In this document: positions 38,750-47,344 of the stretch, in pieces
How the letters are laid out: each line of letters opens with the position of its first letter
Numbering within the stretch: position 1 is the first letter of the stretch
From: Halomonas cupida
GTDB lineage: Bacteria > Pseudomonadota > Gammaproteobacteria > Pseudomonadales > Halomonadaceae
Assembly (NCBI RefSeq): GCF_900142755.1
Contig: NZ_FRCA01000002.1
Coordinates: forward strand, 124,001-188,000
Direction: 5' to 3'
Length of the DNA stretch: 64,000 bases
Program-made: the position numbers and the translations under genes
The notes under the pieces: model-generated
Seen by the model: the letters and a program-made list of their open reading frames with translations, nothing else
Database searches by the model: none
Told to the model about the DNA's origin: nothing

Positions 38750-39670
38750 CTACAACTCGGGCAGTTCGTGGTCCGAGGTAGCGCAGGAAACGCGGATCGC
38801 TTCGCGAAGCTTCTCCGCCATGGCTCGGGTTGCCGGGCCTGCACGGTCGAGGTCGCGATGGATCAACAACATGGGGACGAAGCGCTGACCTTCTGCCTGC
38901 AGCGGCAACGGTACCAGCCGCCCTTCGTCCAGTTGCCGCCGTATACGCGTCTCAGGCAACCAGGCGAACCCCAGGTTGCGCTCGACCATATCCACCGACG
39001 TACTTATATGGTCGACGGTCCAACGCTGTTCGGCCTTGAGCCAGCCCGCATCTCGGGCATTGCGGGAGGAGGAGTCGCGAATCACCAGTTGGCGATGCTG
39101 CTCGAGGTCACGCAAATCCAACGGCCGACCCAGCGTATGCAGGACATGGTCCGGGTGCGCCACCGCAATGAAGGTCACCGTGACCAACGGATCGCCCATA
39201 TAGCCACGAGCAGCAAGCCCCGAGACCACCAGATCCGCACGACCATCATCCAGCATCTCGATGCCGCCATTGAGTACCGCCTCGTGCAGTTGCACACGCA
39301 CATGAGGAAAGTCCGCGGAAAAGGCCTCCATGGCGCAGGCCAGAGTGTCAGCCGGAAATATCTGGTCGACACTCAGCACCACTTCCGTCTCCAGCCCTTC
39401 CCTCAGTCGCCCGGCAATGTCCTCCAGCGCATCGGCTCCCTCGAGCAACTGCCGCGCTCGGCGCAACAGCAACTCACCTTCCTCGGTCAGCCGCACCTGT
39501 CGCCCCACCGGTTCGAGCACCGTGACGCCCAATTGTTCTTCCAGCTTGTGTACGGCATGGTTCAGCGTGGAGGGGCTCTTGTGAATCGCCTGAGCAGCGC
39601 GAGCAAAGCCGCCGTGATCCACCACGGCGGCCAACATCTGCCATTGTGCAAGGGTGACACGAGACATCAT
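38750..39670 (-). CDS. LysR-family regulator
   Basis: A 306-residue LysR-type regulator with an N-terminal helix-turn-helix (G-G-F-A-R-A-A-Q-A-I-H-K-S-P-S-T-L-N-H) and an effector domain. The start at 39670 (or 39667) fits the family; 31 extra upstream residues do not. The neighbour is a hydroquinone reductase, but that gene is convergent rather than divergent, so a regulatory link is not implied. Confidence 0.88.
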   Translation of the reverse strand: MMSRVTLAQWQMLAAVVDHGGFARAAQAIHKSPSTLNHAVHKLEEQLGVTVLEPVGRQVRLTEEGELLLRRARQLLEGADALEDIAGRLREGLETEVVLSVDQIFPADTLACAMEAFSADFPHVRVQLHEAVLNGGIEMLDDGRADLVVSGLAARGYMGDPLVTVTFIAVAHPDHVLHTLGRPLDLRDLEQHRQLVIRDSSSRNARDAGWLKAEQRWTVDHISTSVDMVERNLGFAWLPETRIRRQLDEGRLVPLPLQAEGQRFVPMLLIHRDLDRAGPATRAMAEKLREAIRVSCATSDHELPEL

Positions 39671-40014
39671 CGATTTTCCCGAGTAGATGGAAGAACTCAC
39701 GCAACAAAATGCCAAAAAACAGGTAATCTCCTCCGCTTTCCACTCTTTACAAACGGAGGGCAATGACGTTCAACGACTCCGGGGCTGAATGCGCGCAACT
39801 GACTCCGACGCCACCGAGGAGGAGTTTGCCAATCCCTACAGCGTCAGAAAACTCCTACAGATATTAGCCACTTGGCGACAATACTTGCAATCGGCATGTA
39901 AATGGTGTCAAATGAGCGGCAGTTAATGAACAGTGTTCACTGCAGTTTCCGGCAATGCTGTTCTTCTCCAGGATGGCCCTGCAAGTGGCATGAACGCTGG
40001 GCGCCATCCGGTAA

Positions 40015-40032
40015 ACTGTATGTCCATACAGT
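40015..40032. promoter_or_regulatory. Putative LexA (SOS) box
   Basis: Perfect palindrome ACTGTATG-TC-CATACAGT containing CTGT-N8-ACAG, the gammaproteobacterial LexA pattern. It lies 84 bases upstream of the M23 peptidase start, in an otherwise unassigned 446-base spacer (39671-40116). A second palindrome, TGAACA-G-TGTTCA, lies at 39927-39939; I do not assign it. Confidence 0.5.
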
Positions 40033-40116
40033 CTATGCACACCATACGTCATGGGTTATGGTGAGGCAGCCTATTTATATTCTATTTATTCACTTTAAAG
40101 TTATGGCCCGTTACCC

Positions 40117-41868
40117 ATGATGCGAATCCTTCATTCGCTGCCCCGCACGCACAAGTTACTTCTGTTACCCGTTGCTACCATGGTCACAGTGCTGGGCGCT
40201 CACAAGATTGCCACAACGTATGAGGACATGCAGCGCGATAATCAGCCGCTGGACACCGTCCTGGTACCCCTGGAAGACAACGCCACCCCCGGCCTGCCAT
40301 CCCTGGAACTACCCCGTTCCCCGGTTGCCAGTGCTATCGACCGAGCCCTCGACGCCACCCGCAACCATGTGCCGATCTCGCAGCTCCAGGCACAGGAATT
40401 CGTCGATGTCGACTTCATCGACAGCGCCGCGGAGTACGCCAGCTTCGAAGCCAACATGCGCTCGTCGACGGGGAATTCTCAGCCGCTGATCCTGAAGACC
40501 GGCGTCGCTTCGTCAACCGAGGCGGCGCCGATTTCCGATGGTAGCCTTGATCTGGACGATGGTGCTCGGCATGTGGCGATCGTTATCGGTACCGTTGCCG
40601 GAGGCATGCTCGAGAGCACTGCCAACCAGGTCGCGGAAGCCACCTCTTACGAGGATGTCAGCGATGACGAACTGGAGCTGTTCGATGAGGGCCCCATTGT
40701 CCTCACCGAGGAAATTGCCGCCGACACTCCCTATGTTCCGACCTGGCAGACCTATCGCGTACAGCAGGGCGATACCTTCGCCGCGCTGGCAGAACACTCA
40801 CTGGGGCTGGGCTACCGTGAAGCCATGGCTCTGCTGGACCAGGTACCCGACAAGAACATCCTGACTCGCTGGCGCATCGGTGACACCTTCGAGTACCAGC
40901 TCGACGAGGATGGCCATCTGCTGGCTCTGCGTCTGATGGAGAATGTTCGTGACGGCTATCTGATCGAGCGTGACAGTATCGACAGTGACTTTGACGTCGC
41001 CAGCATCGAACGCGCAGGTGAAGCCTCACAACGCCTGTATGCCGGTACCGTCAGTGGTAGCTTTACCCGCTCTGCCCAGGCTGCAGGCCTGAGCAGCGCC
41101 GAAGTCTCCGAGATGGCCCGGGTACTCGAGAAGAAGCTCGACTTCCGTCGCGATACACGTCGTGGAGATGAGTTCCGGGTGCTGGTCGAGTCCGACATCA
41201 TTGATGGTCAGCGGCTCGATCCCCGTGTGCTGGCGGTATCCTATGAAGGCGAGCGCATGGACCTGACGCTGGTGCGCAACCCCGAGGACAACCACTTCTA
41301 TTCACCCGATGGCGAGAGCCTGGACCCGGCATTTGACCGCTACCCCTTCAGCGGACACTACCGAATCAGTTCCAACTTCAACCTCAATCGCCGCCACCCG
41401 ATTACCGGTCGCACCAGTCCGCACAAGGGCACCGATTTCGCCATGCCCATCGGCACTTCAGTGGTCGCTCCCGCCAATGGCACCGTGGAGATGGTCGGCA
41501 ACCATCCGCTGGCAGGGCGCTATATCGTCATTCGCCACGACAATGGCTACAAGACCCGCTACCTGCACCTGTCACAGCCTCTGGTCTCCACCGGTGAGCG
41601 CGTGACTATGGGCGAGCAGATTGCACGCTCCGGCAACACCGGGCGCAGCACCGGCCCCCATCTCCATTACGAGATCATGGTCAACAACAACCAGGTCGAT
41701 GCCATGCGTGTGGCTCTCCCCGAGAACCGCAGCCTGCAGGGCACTGCCCTCGCCTCTTTCCAGGAGGAAACCGCTCCCGCCATGGCCGCGCTGATGTCTG
41801 GAGAGCCTGGCAGCGTCGTGGCAGTGGCCAGTGCTCCGGCAGAAGGCAATGCGGACGAGGACAGCTAG
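40117..41868 (+). CDS. M23-family murein endopeptidase (MepM-like)
   Basis: A 583-residue cell-envelope peptidase with an N-terminal membrane anchor (about residues 13-28), an acidic disordered region, a LysM/OapA-like domain beginning Y-R-V-Q-Q-G-D-T-F-A-A-L-A (about 213), and a C-terminal M23 LytM domain. Zinc ligands are visible in H-K-G-T-D-F (about 436-440) and H-L-H-Y-E (about 515-519), so the domain looks catalytically complete, unlike EnvC-type activators. It probably cleaves peptidoglycan cross-links in the periplasm. The start overlaps GTTACCC with no strong Shine-Dalgarno. Confidence 0.9.
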   Translation: MMRILHSLPRTHKLLLLPVATMVTVLGAHKIATTYEDMQRDNQPLDTVLVPLEDNATPGLPSLELPRSPVASAIDRALDATRNHVPISQLQAQEFVDVDFIDSAAEYASFEANMRSSTGNSQPLILKTGVASSTEAAPISDGSLDLDDGARHVAIVIGTVAGGMLESTANQVAEATSYEDVSDDELELFDEGPIVLTEEIAADTPYVPTWQTYRVQQGDTFAALAEHSLGLGYREAMALLDQVPDKNILTRWRIGDTFEYQLDEDGHLLALRLMENVRDGYLIERDSIDSDFDVASIERAGEASQRLYAGTVSGSFTRSAQAAGLSSAEVSEMARVLEKKLDFRRDTRRGDEFRVLVESDIIDGQRLDPRVLAVSYEGERMDLTLVRNPEDNHFYSPDGESLDPAFDRYPFSGHYRISSNFNLNRRHPITGRTSPHKGTDFAMPIGTSVVAPANGTVEMVGNHPLAGRYIVIRHDNGYKTRYLHLSQPLVSTGERVTMGEQIARSGNTGRSTGPHLHYEIMVNNNQVDAMRVALPENRSLQGTALASFQEETAPAMAALMSGEPGSVVAVASAPAEGNADEDS

Positions 41869-41913
41869 TCTCTCCTCTATCGCAGGCACTGCCTTACGGC
41901 AACGCTCCCGAAT

Positions 41914-41942
41914 GACAATGCCCCGCTTTGCGGGGCATTGTC
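41914..41942 (+). terminator. Terminator after the M23 peptidase gene
   Basis: Perfect 13-bp stem GACAATGCCCCGC / GCGGGGCATTGTC with a three-base TTT loop. Only a weak T-rich tail (CGTATTCC) follows. Confidence 0.8.
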
Positions 41943-41950
41943 GTATTCCG

Positions 41951-42018
41951 TTGGAGATATGGGCCAGTTGGAGGTATAGGCCAGCTGCAGCCATATGTCA
42001 GTTGTAGGCAAGTGTCAC
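41951..42018. repeat. Four degenerate 17-bp tandem repeats
   Basis: Units at 41951, 41968, 41985 and 42002: TTGGAGATATGGGCCAG, TTGGAGGTATAGGCCAG, CTGCAGCCATATGTCAG, TTGTAGGCAAGTGTCAC. The first two match at 15 of 17 positions; the others are more diverged. They lie between the M23 terminator and the 3' end of the yiiM gene, and the last unit reaches the yiiM stop codon. Confidence 0.7.
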
Positions 42019-42976
42019 GAGCGGCGCTGCCAATAGTCGATGCGCCGGGTCAGTTCATCCTTCCAGATCTGTGCCAACGCCTCGACACCACGTAATTCTC
42101 TCATGATCATGACCTCCGCACGCTTGTTCTCCAACACACGCCAGGCACTAGTGTGGTGTTTCACATGTTCATCGTGTTTCAGAGCCATCAGGTGCCGTTG
42201 GGGCAAGATGTGTTCCGCCGTTCATATCGTCTATATGGACCAGGGACACAACACAGCACCAGCGGCACCTGATGGCTCCCAAAGGGCGCGCCATACCGGG
42301 CCGCTGGCGGTGTTGCCGCTTTTGGAAAGGGGATCGGCCATTCCCTGCAAGCGGCGTCTGGCCATCGACCCGGTATGACGCGCTGAAATCATGCCAACTT
42401 GTGAGACACCACACTTGTGACACTCCATTGTTCAGGGCCTCGCTCCACCCACTCGATGGTCGGTCGTGGCGGCACCCAGCCTTCCTCAAGCACCCGCAGC
42501 AACCAGCCCATCCTGGCCTCGAGCATCAGAGTTCGAGCCATGCCGGGCACGCCAATCCGCGCATCGATCTTCGTGCAGGGTTTGCGTGGCTGGGTCACCT
42601 GTACCAGGGCCTCGCCGATACGCAACACATCACCGATACGTACGTCACTCTCACTGACACCATAGGTGGATATATTCTCGCCCGACACGAATGGCGCAGT
42701 CGTCTGCGGATAGCGCCGACTCCAGTCCCGATAATGGTCGGCACAGTACTGACACAGCGCCCGATCAACACCACCATGCTGAACCATATTGGCCTGGCTG
42801 TCGGATGTCAGCCCCATCCGACCGAGCCACTCAGGCTCATCAGCGGCTACCTTGTAGATACCGCTTTCCTCGCCGAACCCCGGCAATACCTGCGGCTGAC
42901 TGACAAAGGGCCCGTGGATTTCCGATACGACCGGTTCCGTGACGATGGCTTGCGTGGGTGCCGACTCCGTGGACAT
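42015..42976 (-). pseudogene. yiiM: YiiM-like MOSC-domain protein interrupted by a MITE-like element
   Basis: The N-terminal part (42976 down to 42389) is a MOSC-domain protein with V-Q-H-G-G-V-D-R-A-L-C, G-E-N-I-S-T, and the cysteine in R-K-P-C-T-K-I-D. It resembles E. coli YiiM, which supports 6-N-hydroxylaminopurine detoxification via molybdenum cofactor. The reading frame hits an element at 42411 and stops at 42389. The missing C-terminal helical domain is found on the other side (codons from 42152 to the stop at 42015, ending D-E-L-T-R-R-I-D-Y-W-Q-R-R-S). Removing 42154-42411 plus one target copy joins the halves in frame to about 231 residues, close to YiiM (224). A truncated MOSC-only product might still be made. 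Confidence 0.85.
42154..42411. mobile_element. 258-bp MITE-like non-autonomous element inserted in yiiM
   Basis: Ends are imperfect inverted repeats TGGTGTTTCACATGTT (42154-42169) and AACTTGTGAGACACCA (42396-42411), 14 of 16 paired. It is flanked by direct repeats CACTAGTG (42146-42153) and CACTTGTG (42412-42419), an 8-bp target duplication with one mismatch. Inside are two large imperfect hairpins: 42182-42278 (16-bp perfect outer arms GAGCCATCAGGTGCCG) and 42292-42377 (outer arms CATACCGGG/CCCGGTATG). It encodes no transposase. The parent family cannot be named from this sequence. Confidence 0.85.
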
Positions 42977-43149
42977 TATTAACATGGCAATCAAATAGCT
43001 CATCCTGATCGATTCGATTTTCGTCCGCACCCCACTGGCGCAGATGCGCGGATCTGCTGGTGTGGTGCGGTCTCGCGTCGGCCTGATGGCCGACGGCGGC
43101 ACGTCCCTGTGCCGCAATTAACCCAACATGAAAGCATGCCGGGTTAATA
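42976..43149 (-). repeat. 174-bp dispersed structured element, copy 2
   Basis: Second copy of the element at 16434-16607, differing at five positions and without gaps. Its left end coincides with the first base of the yiiM start codon at 42976, and its right end is 30 bases after the sigma-factor stop, so it fills the whole spacer. It contains the same five potential hairpins. One helix is perfect here (GTCGGCC/GGCCGAC at 43077-43094) where copy 1 has a G-U pair, and another has a G-U where copy 1 has A-U. Confidence 0.8.
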
Positions 43150-43179
43150 CTACCTCCCTGTCTACGACTGATCCTCTCA

Positions 43180-44412
43180 TCAGCCCTGCGATATTTCGTC
43201 AATGCGCCGCTGAAGGAGCTCTCGCTCACGTGGCTGCGATGCCAGCGCCAGGGCCCTGTGCCAGGCATCCGCCGCCAACTGACGCTGGCCCAGGCGATGA
43301 TGCATCTCGGCACGTGCGACATGCAGTCGATGATAGTTATCCAGACTGCCACTTTCGAGCAGTTCGTCGATCAGCATCATCCCTGCCTCTGCCCCCTGGT
43401 GCATGGAAATTGCTACCGCACGATTGAGTTTGACCACCGGTGTCGGGCTGACATCCACCAGCACGTCATAGAGTGACGCAATTCGATCCCAGCGGGTCTG
43501 CTCAGCGCTGACGGCTCTGGCATGCTCCGAGGCAATCGCCGCCTGCAGGGTAAAGGCCCCCACCTCGCCCATCTCGAGCGCTCGGGAGAGACAACGCTGC
43601 CCTTCCCGAATCAATGGCAGGTCCCACTGCTGACGATCCTGGTCCACCAACAGGACCAATTGGCCATCACCGGCGGTTCGTGCCCCACGACGGGATTCCT
43701 GCAACAGCATCAGTGCCAGCAGGCCGAGGCATTCGGCGTCGGCAATCAGCTCACAGACTCGTCGGCCCAGGCGAATGGCCTCACTCGACAGTTCAGCTCG
43801 AGTCGCCGTTTCTCCACTGGTGGCTGAGTAGCCCTCAGTAAACATCAGGTATATCACGTGCAGCACTGCCTCCAGACGCTCGGCCAGCTCACTGGCCTCG
43901 GGCGCCTCGAAGGCCACCTGTCGGTCACGCAGGCGTGCCTTGGCTCGCACGATACGCTGAGCCACGGCGGTCGGCTTGAGCAGAAAGGCACGAGCAATCT
44001 CCTCGGTGGTCAGGCTACAGACCTCGCGCAGGGTCAGCGCCAGACGTGAGGCAAAGGCCAGCTCAGGATGGCAACAGGTGAAGATCAGCCGCAATTCATC
44101 ATCCTCGATGGCTCGATCCGCATCGACCAATTCGGCTTCCAGACCATCTTCCAGAGGATCAGGTGAGTGATCGAACCTTGCCTGGCGGCGCAGTCGATCG
44201 ATGGCGCGTCGATACCCGGTGGTAACCAACCAGGCGGTGGGATGATCGGGTAGCCCCTGCTGTGGCCATTTCACCAGCGCAATGGCAAAGGCCTCGTGCA
44301 TGGCCTCCTCGGCGAGGTCAAAATCACGCAACCGGCGCACCAGACTCGCCAGCACTCGGCGCGAGTGCTGGCGATAGAGCACCTCCATATCAATGCTCAA
44401 TTGTTGTGGCAT
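43180..44412 (-). CDS. ECF42-type RNA polymerase sigma factor
   Basis: A 410-residue extracytoplasmic-function sigma factor with a long C-terminal extension. Sigma region 2 (about 8-75: L-Y-R-Q-H-S-R-R-V-L ... A-W-L-V-T-T-G-Y-R-R-A-I-D) and region 4 (about 110-165, with L-T-T-E-E-I-A-R-A-F-L) are clear. The C-terminal about 220 residues are the TPR-like domain of the DUF6596/ECF42 group (Y-S-A-T, L-L-V-D-Q-D-R-Q-Q-W-D, L-N-R-A-V-A). ECF42 genes are typically next to YCII/DGPF-domain genes, as here, and lack a classical anti-sigma factor. It ends the operon that starts with the YCII gene. Confidence 0.92.
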   Translation of the reverse strand: MPQQLSIDMEVLYRQHSRRVLASLVRRLRDFDLAEEAMHEAFAIALVKWPQQGLPDHPTAWLVTTGYRRAIDRLRRQARFDHSPDPLEDGLEAELVDADRAIEDDELRLIFTCCHPELAFASRLALTLREVCSLTTEEIARAFLLKPTAVAQRIVRAKARLRDRQVAFEAPEASELAERLEAVLHVIYLMFTEGYSATSGETATRAELSSEAIRLGRRVCELIADAECLGLLALMLLQESRRGARTAGDGQLVLLVDQDRQQWDLPLIREGQRCLSRALEMGEVGAFTLQAAIASEHARAVSAEQTRWDRIASLYDVLVDVSPTPVVKLNRAVAISMHQGAEAGMMLIDELLESGSLDNYHRLHVARAEMHHRLGQRQLAADAWHRALALASQPRERELLQRRIDEISQG

Positions 44413-44455
44413 GAGATTCTCGTTACCTCACTTGCGTCACCCGAACAGACGACGG

Positions 44456-44857
44456 CTACTCCACTGCACCTTCTTCCATGTAGACCGGCTCCCAGATATG
44501 GCCATCCAGATCCATGAAACTGTGGGCGTACATGAATCCATGGTCCTGAGGCTCTCCGTTGGCCTGACCTCCAGCCTCCCGGGCTCGACCTACGATCTCG
44601 TCCACCGCCTCGCGACTATCCACCGACAGCGCCACCAGCACTTCCGTGGCCTTGTGGGCATCACTGATGGCATGGGGTGTAAAGCCAGCAAAGAACTCAT
44701 GGGTCAGCAACATGACATGAATATGCTCACTGATGACCACACAGGATGCGTTGTCGTCGGTGAACTGCTCATTGATAGTAAAGCCCAGCTTTACGTAGAA
44801 CGACTTGGCTGCCGGCAGATCGGTCACCGGCAGATTGATGAAGACCTTGCGACTCAT
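44456..44857 (-). CDS. VOC-family (glyoxalase-like) protein
   Basis: A 133-residue vicinal-oxygen-chelate fold protein (F-I-N-L-P-V-T-D-L-P-A-A-K-S-F-Y at the start, H-S-F-M-D-L-D-G-H-I-W-E-P near the end). Possible metal ligands are limited to the His and Glu in D-G-H-I-W-E-P. It overlaps the following PhnB-like gene by four bases and precedes the sigma factor by 43. Enzymatic function is unknown; members near ECF42 sigma factors are thought to be part of stress regulons. Confidence 0.87.
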   Translation of the reverse strand: MSRKVFINLPVTDLPAAKSFYVKLGFTINEQFTDDNASCVVISEHIHVMLLTHEFFAGFTPHAISDAHKATEVLVALSVDSREAVDEIVGRAREAGGQANGEPQDHGFMYAHSFMDLDGHIWEPVYMEEGAVE

Positions 44858-45282
44858 GAGGCCATCTCCTCTCCGTGGTAGATCTGCCAGGGAGTGCCGA
44901 AGCGGTCCACCACCACCGCAAACCGCAGTGCGAAGAAGGTCTGCTCGAGCGGCATCTTCACCTCACCACCCTGCTTGAGTGCTTCATACAGGCGCTCGGC
45001 ATCCTCGATGCTGGTCGCCCCCAACGTCAAGGCAAATCCCTGGGGCTTCTCGTAGAAGGGACAATCCGAGCCCATCATCAACCCCCAGGGCATATTGACC
45101 TCGGCATGCATCACGGCATCCGGCGACGGGTCAAACCCTTCCGGCATGCAGCCTTCTTCATCCGGCGCATCGGCGAAGCGCATGACGGCCCCCATCTCGC
45201 CTCCCATCAGCTCGGCATAGAAACGCAATGCTTCCTCACAACAGCCATCGAAAAACAGGTAGGGACTCACATTCAGTTTCAT
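44854..45282 (-). CDS. PhnB-like VOC-family protein
   Basis: A 142-residue protein of the PhnB/3-demethylubiquinone-methyltransferase-like fold (V-S-P-Y-L-F-F-D-G-C-C-E-E-A-L-R-F-Y). The ATG at 45282 has GGAG nine bases upstream; an alternative ATG at 45306 is less well placed. The sequence ends W-Q-I-Y-H-G, close to the F/W-x-I family ending. Coupled to the VOC gene by an ATGA overlap. No known catalytic residues can be assigned. Confidence 0.86.
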   Translation of the reverse strand: MKLNVSPYLFFDGCCEEALRFYAELMGGEMGAVMRFADAPDEEGCMPEGFDPSPDAVMHAEVNMPWGLMMGSDCPFYEKPQGFALTLGATSIEDAERLYEALKQGGEVKMPLEQTFFALRFAVVVDRFGTPWQIYHGEEMAS

Positions 45283-45337
45283 GGTGTTGACTCCGTGATC
45301 GATCATTTATCGGCAGCAACATGCGCCGAGCCAGTGT

Positions 45338-45724
45338 TCAGGAATTCGCTGTCACCGCATCAGCGGATTCCGGCGACTCGCTCAACTGCAGCTCTCTCAC
45401 CGGGCGTACCTCTACCGACCCGACCCGAGCAGCAGGAATGCCACTGGCGATGGTCACCGCCTCGTTGAGATCACGCGCCTCGACCAGATAGAAACCCAGC
45501 AACTGCTCGTGGGTCTCGGCGAAGGGCCCCTCGGTTACCGTATGGCTACCCTGTCTGACGCGCACCGTCAGCGCCGTTGCGACCGATTCCAGCGCCTCCG
45601 CAGCCACCAGCCGTCCACTGTCGGCGACACTGTTGCCATAGGCATGGCACTCATCATCCACCGGGCTTTCCGGCAGCGAGTGCATCAGCGTTTCATCACC
45701 ATAGACCAGACACAGGTACTTCAT
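45338..45724 (-). CDS. YCII-domain (DGPF-type) protein
   Basis: A 128-residue protein of the YciI/DGPF family, the signature seen as T-E-G-P-F-A-E-T (about residues 63-70). Such proteins have a ferredoxin-like dimeric fold with a conserved His/Asp pair, and are the hallmark partner of ECF42 sigma factors. It is the first gene of the operon YCII-PhnB-VOC-sigma and has a strong AGGAGG site. Confidence 0.9.
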   Translation of the reverse strand: MKYLCLVYGDETLMHSLPESPVDDECHAYGNSVADSGRLVAAEALESVATALTVRVRQGSHTVTEGPFAETHEQLLGFYLVEARDLNEAVTIASGIPAARVGSVEVRPVRELQLSESPESADAVTANS

Positions 45725-45875
45725 GATTCATTTCCTCCTTCACGGGTGTAGTTCATCCAGCTACACAGGGAAGACGAAGGGAGAATCAATGAATCGACAG
45801 CGGCGAGAAAATTTTCTGCCGTTGGTAGGCAACAGGGCCTGGAACGCAGAGAGGTATGGCCTCCCCACAGGGGGA

Positions 45876-46553
45876 TCAGTTCGTGGTCACGCCCGGCACA
45901 TGGGTCCGGCGCTCGACCCAGCTCAACAGGCTGGCCACCGTTGATGTCAGCACCAGGTAGATCAATCCTGCCCACAGGAACACCTGAAAGAAATCCAGGG
46001 TGCGCGAGCCGATGTCCTGGGCAATCGCCGTGATCTCGACAACCCCGATGGTATAGGCGATGGAGGTAAACTTGAGCTCAATGATGGCCTCATTGGACCA
46101 CTGGGGAATCACACGCCTCAGCGCCTGAGGCAGCATGATATGGCGAATGGCCTGCCACTTGCTCATGCCACAGGCCCGGGCCGCCACCATCTGGCCCCGG
46201 GGGACCGACAGCACCGAACCGCGGAAATACTCGGCCTGGTAAGCCGCACTATTGAGCGTGATGGCAATGACTGCTGCGGTGAAGGCATCGAACACGATCC
46301 CCACATGGGGCAAGCCAAGATAGATGAAGAACATCTGAACCAGCATCGGAGTGCCGCGAAACAGCTCGATATAGACCGTGCTGATCCAATAGCACAGGCG
46401 GTTTCCATAAACCCTGGCCCAGCACAGGATCAGGCCGAGGAGACAGCCCAGCGTAATCGCAATCACCCATAGTGCCAGCGTCAGAGGCACACCCTTGAGC
46501 AGCGCGGGAAGCCATTCAATACCGAAACGCAGGAAATCCAGCATGGCGTTCAC
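45876..46553 (-). CDS. Amino-acid/amine ABC transporter permease
   Basis: A 225-residue HisM/GlnP-type inner-membrane permease of the polar-amino-acid ABC family. It has about five helices, with the cytoplasmic coupling loop in A-A-R-A-C-G-M-S-K-W-Q-A-I-R-H-I-M-L-P-Q-A. The start overlaps the upstream ATPase gene by four bases (ATGA). It is the last gene of the SBP-permease-ATPase-permease operon on the minus strand. Confidence 0.92.
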   Translation of the reverse strand: MNAMLDFLRFGIEWLPALLKGVPLTLALWVIAITLGCLLGLILCWARVYGNRLCYWISTVYIELFRGTPMLVQMFFIYLGLPHVGIVFDAFTAAVIAITLNSAAYQAEYFRGSVLSVPRGQMVAARACGMSKWQAIRHIMLPQALRRVIPQWSNEAIIELKFTSIAYTIGVVEITAIAQDIGSRTLDFFQVFLWAGLIYLVLTSTVASLLSWVERRTHVPGVTTN

Positions 46554-47290
46554 CCGTGCTCGGCAATGACGTTGAGAAAGGCCCGGGTACGATCGTTGGC
46601 GGCCGAGCTGAACAACTGTTGTGGGGGCCCCTGCTCGATGATGTAACCATTCTCCATGAAGATCAGCTCATCGGCAGCCTGCCTGGCAAAGCTCATTTCA
46701 TGAGTGACGACCACCATTGTCATGCCATCACTGGCCAGCTTCTGCATCACCCGCACCACCTCCCCGGTCAGCTCGGGATCCAGCGCCGATGTCGGCTCGT
46801 CAAACAGCAACACGTCCGGGTCCATGGCCAGAGCTCGTGCAATGGACACGCGCTGCTGCTGTCCACCCGACAATTCGGCTGGATAAGCGCTGGCCTTGTC
46901 GCCCAGCCCGACCCGCTCGAGCTCCTGTTGCGCACGCTCGGTGGCAACATCGGCAGCGACCCCCTTGACCTTGACCTGACAGATTCGAACATTGTCGAGC
47001 ACGGTCAGATGAGAGAACAGATTGAAGTCCTGAAACACGAAACCGATTCGCGCACGCATGGCATCGATATTCTTCTCGAGCACTTCTTCTCCGGAAAGAA
47101 AGATGCGCCCCTCGTCGGGTGGCGTCAGATGATTGATGCAACGGAGCAGAGTGCTCTTGCCGGAGCCAGAGGGGCCTACCAGCACCTTGGTCTCGCCCCT
47201 ACGCAGACCAAAGCCGATCCCCTTGAGCACTTCCAGCCCCTCGTAGCTCTTCTTTACGTCTCGCACATCCAGCACAAGGTCGTCAGTCAT
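46550..47290 (-). CDS. Amino-acid/amine ABC transporter ATPase
   Basis: A 246-residue GlnQ/HisP-type ATPase. Walker A is G-P-S-G-S-G-K-S-T (about 38-46), the ABC signature L-S-G-G-Q-Q-Q-R (about 140), Walker B V-L-L-F-D-E-P-T (about 160), and the switch His in V-V-T-H-E (about 195). It is coupled to the downstream permease by an ATGA overlap and lies 54 bases from the upstream permease. Confidence 0.95.
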   Translation of the reverse strand: MTDDLVLDVRDVKKSYEGLEVLKGIGFGLRRGETKVLVGPSGSGKSTLLRCINHLTPPDEGRIFLSGEEVLEKNIDAMRARIGFVFQDFNLFSHLTVLDNVRICQVKVKGVAADVATERAQQELERVGLGDKASAYPAELSGGQQQRVSIARALAMDPDVLLFDEPTSALDPELTGEVVRVMQKLASDGMTMVVVTHEMSFARQAADELIFMENGYIIEQGPPQQLFSSAANDRTRAFLNVIAEHG

Positions 47291-47344
47291 TGAGCAGCAC
47301 CCTCATGGACATCAATTTTCAAGCCCCGTAACTTTTCAAACCAG

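Noticed and set aside
39927-39939. Palindrome TGAACA-G-TGTTCA as a regulator site
   Set aside because: A single palindrome with no second copy noticed and no regulator of known specificity nearby; too short to assign.
42040-42378. Plus-strand open frames across the MITE-like element
   Set aside because: Their translations mirror each other because of the palindromic arms, and lack any domain or ribosome-binding site.
42977-43117. Extension of the yiiM frame into the structured repeat (MRHRDVPPSAI...)
   Set aside because: The same translation appears in the other repeat copy in front of an unrelated gene, so it reflects the repeat, not the protein.
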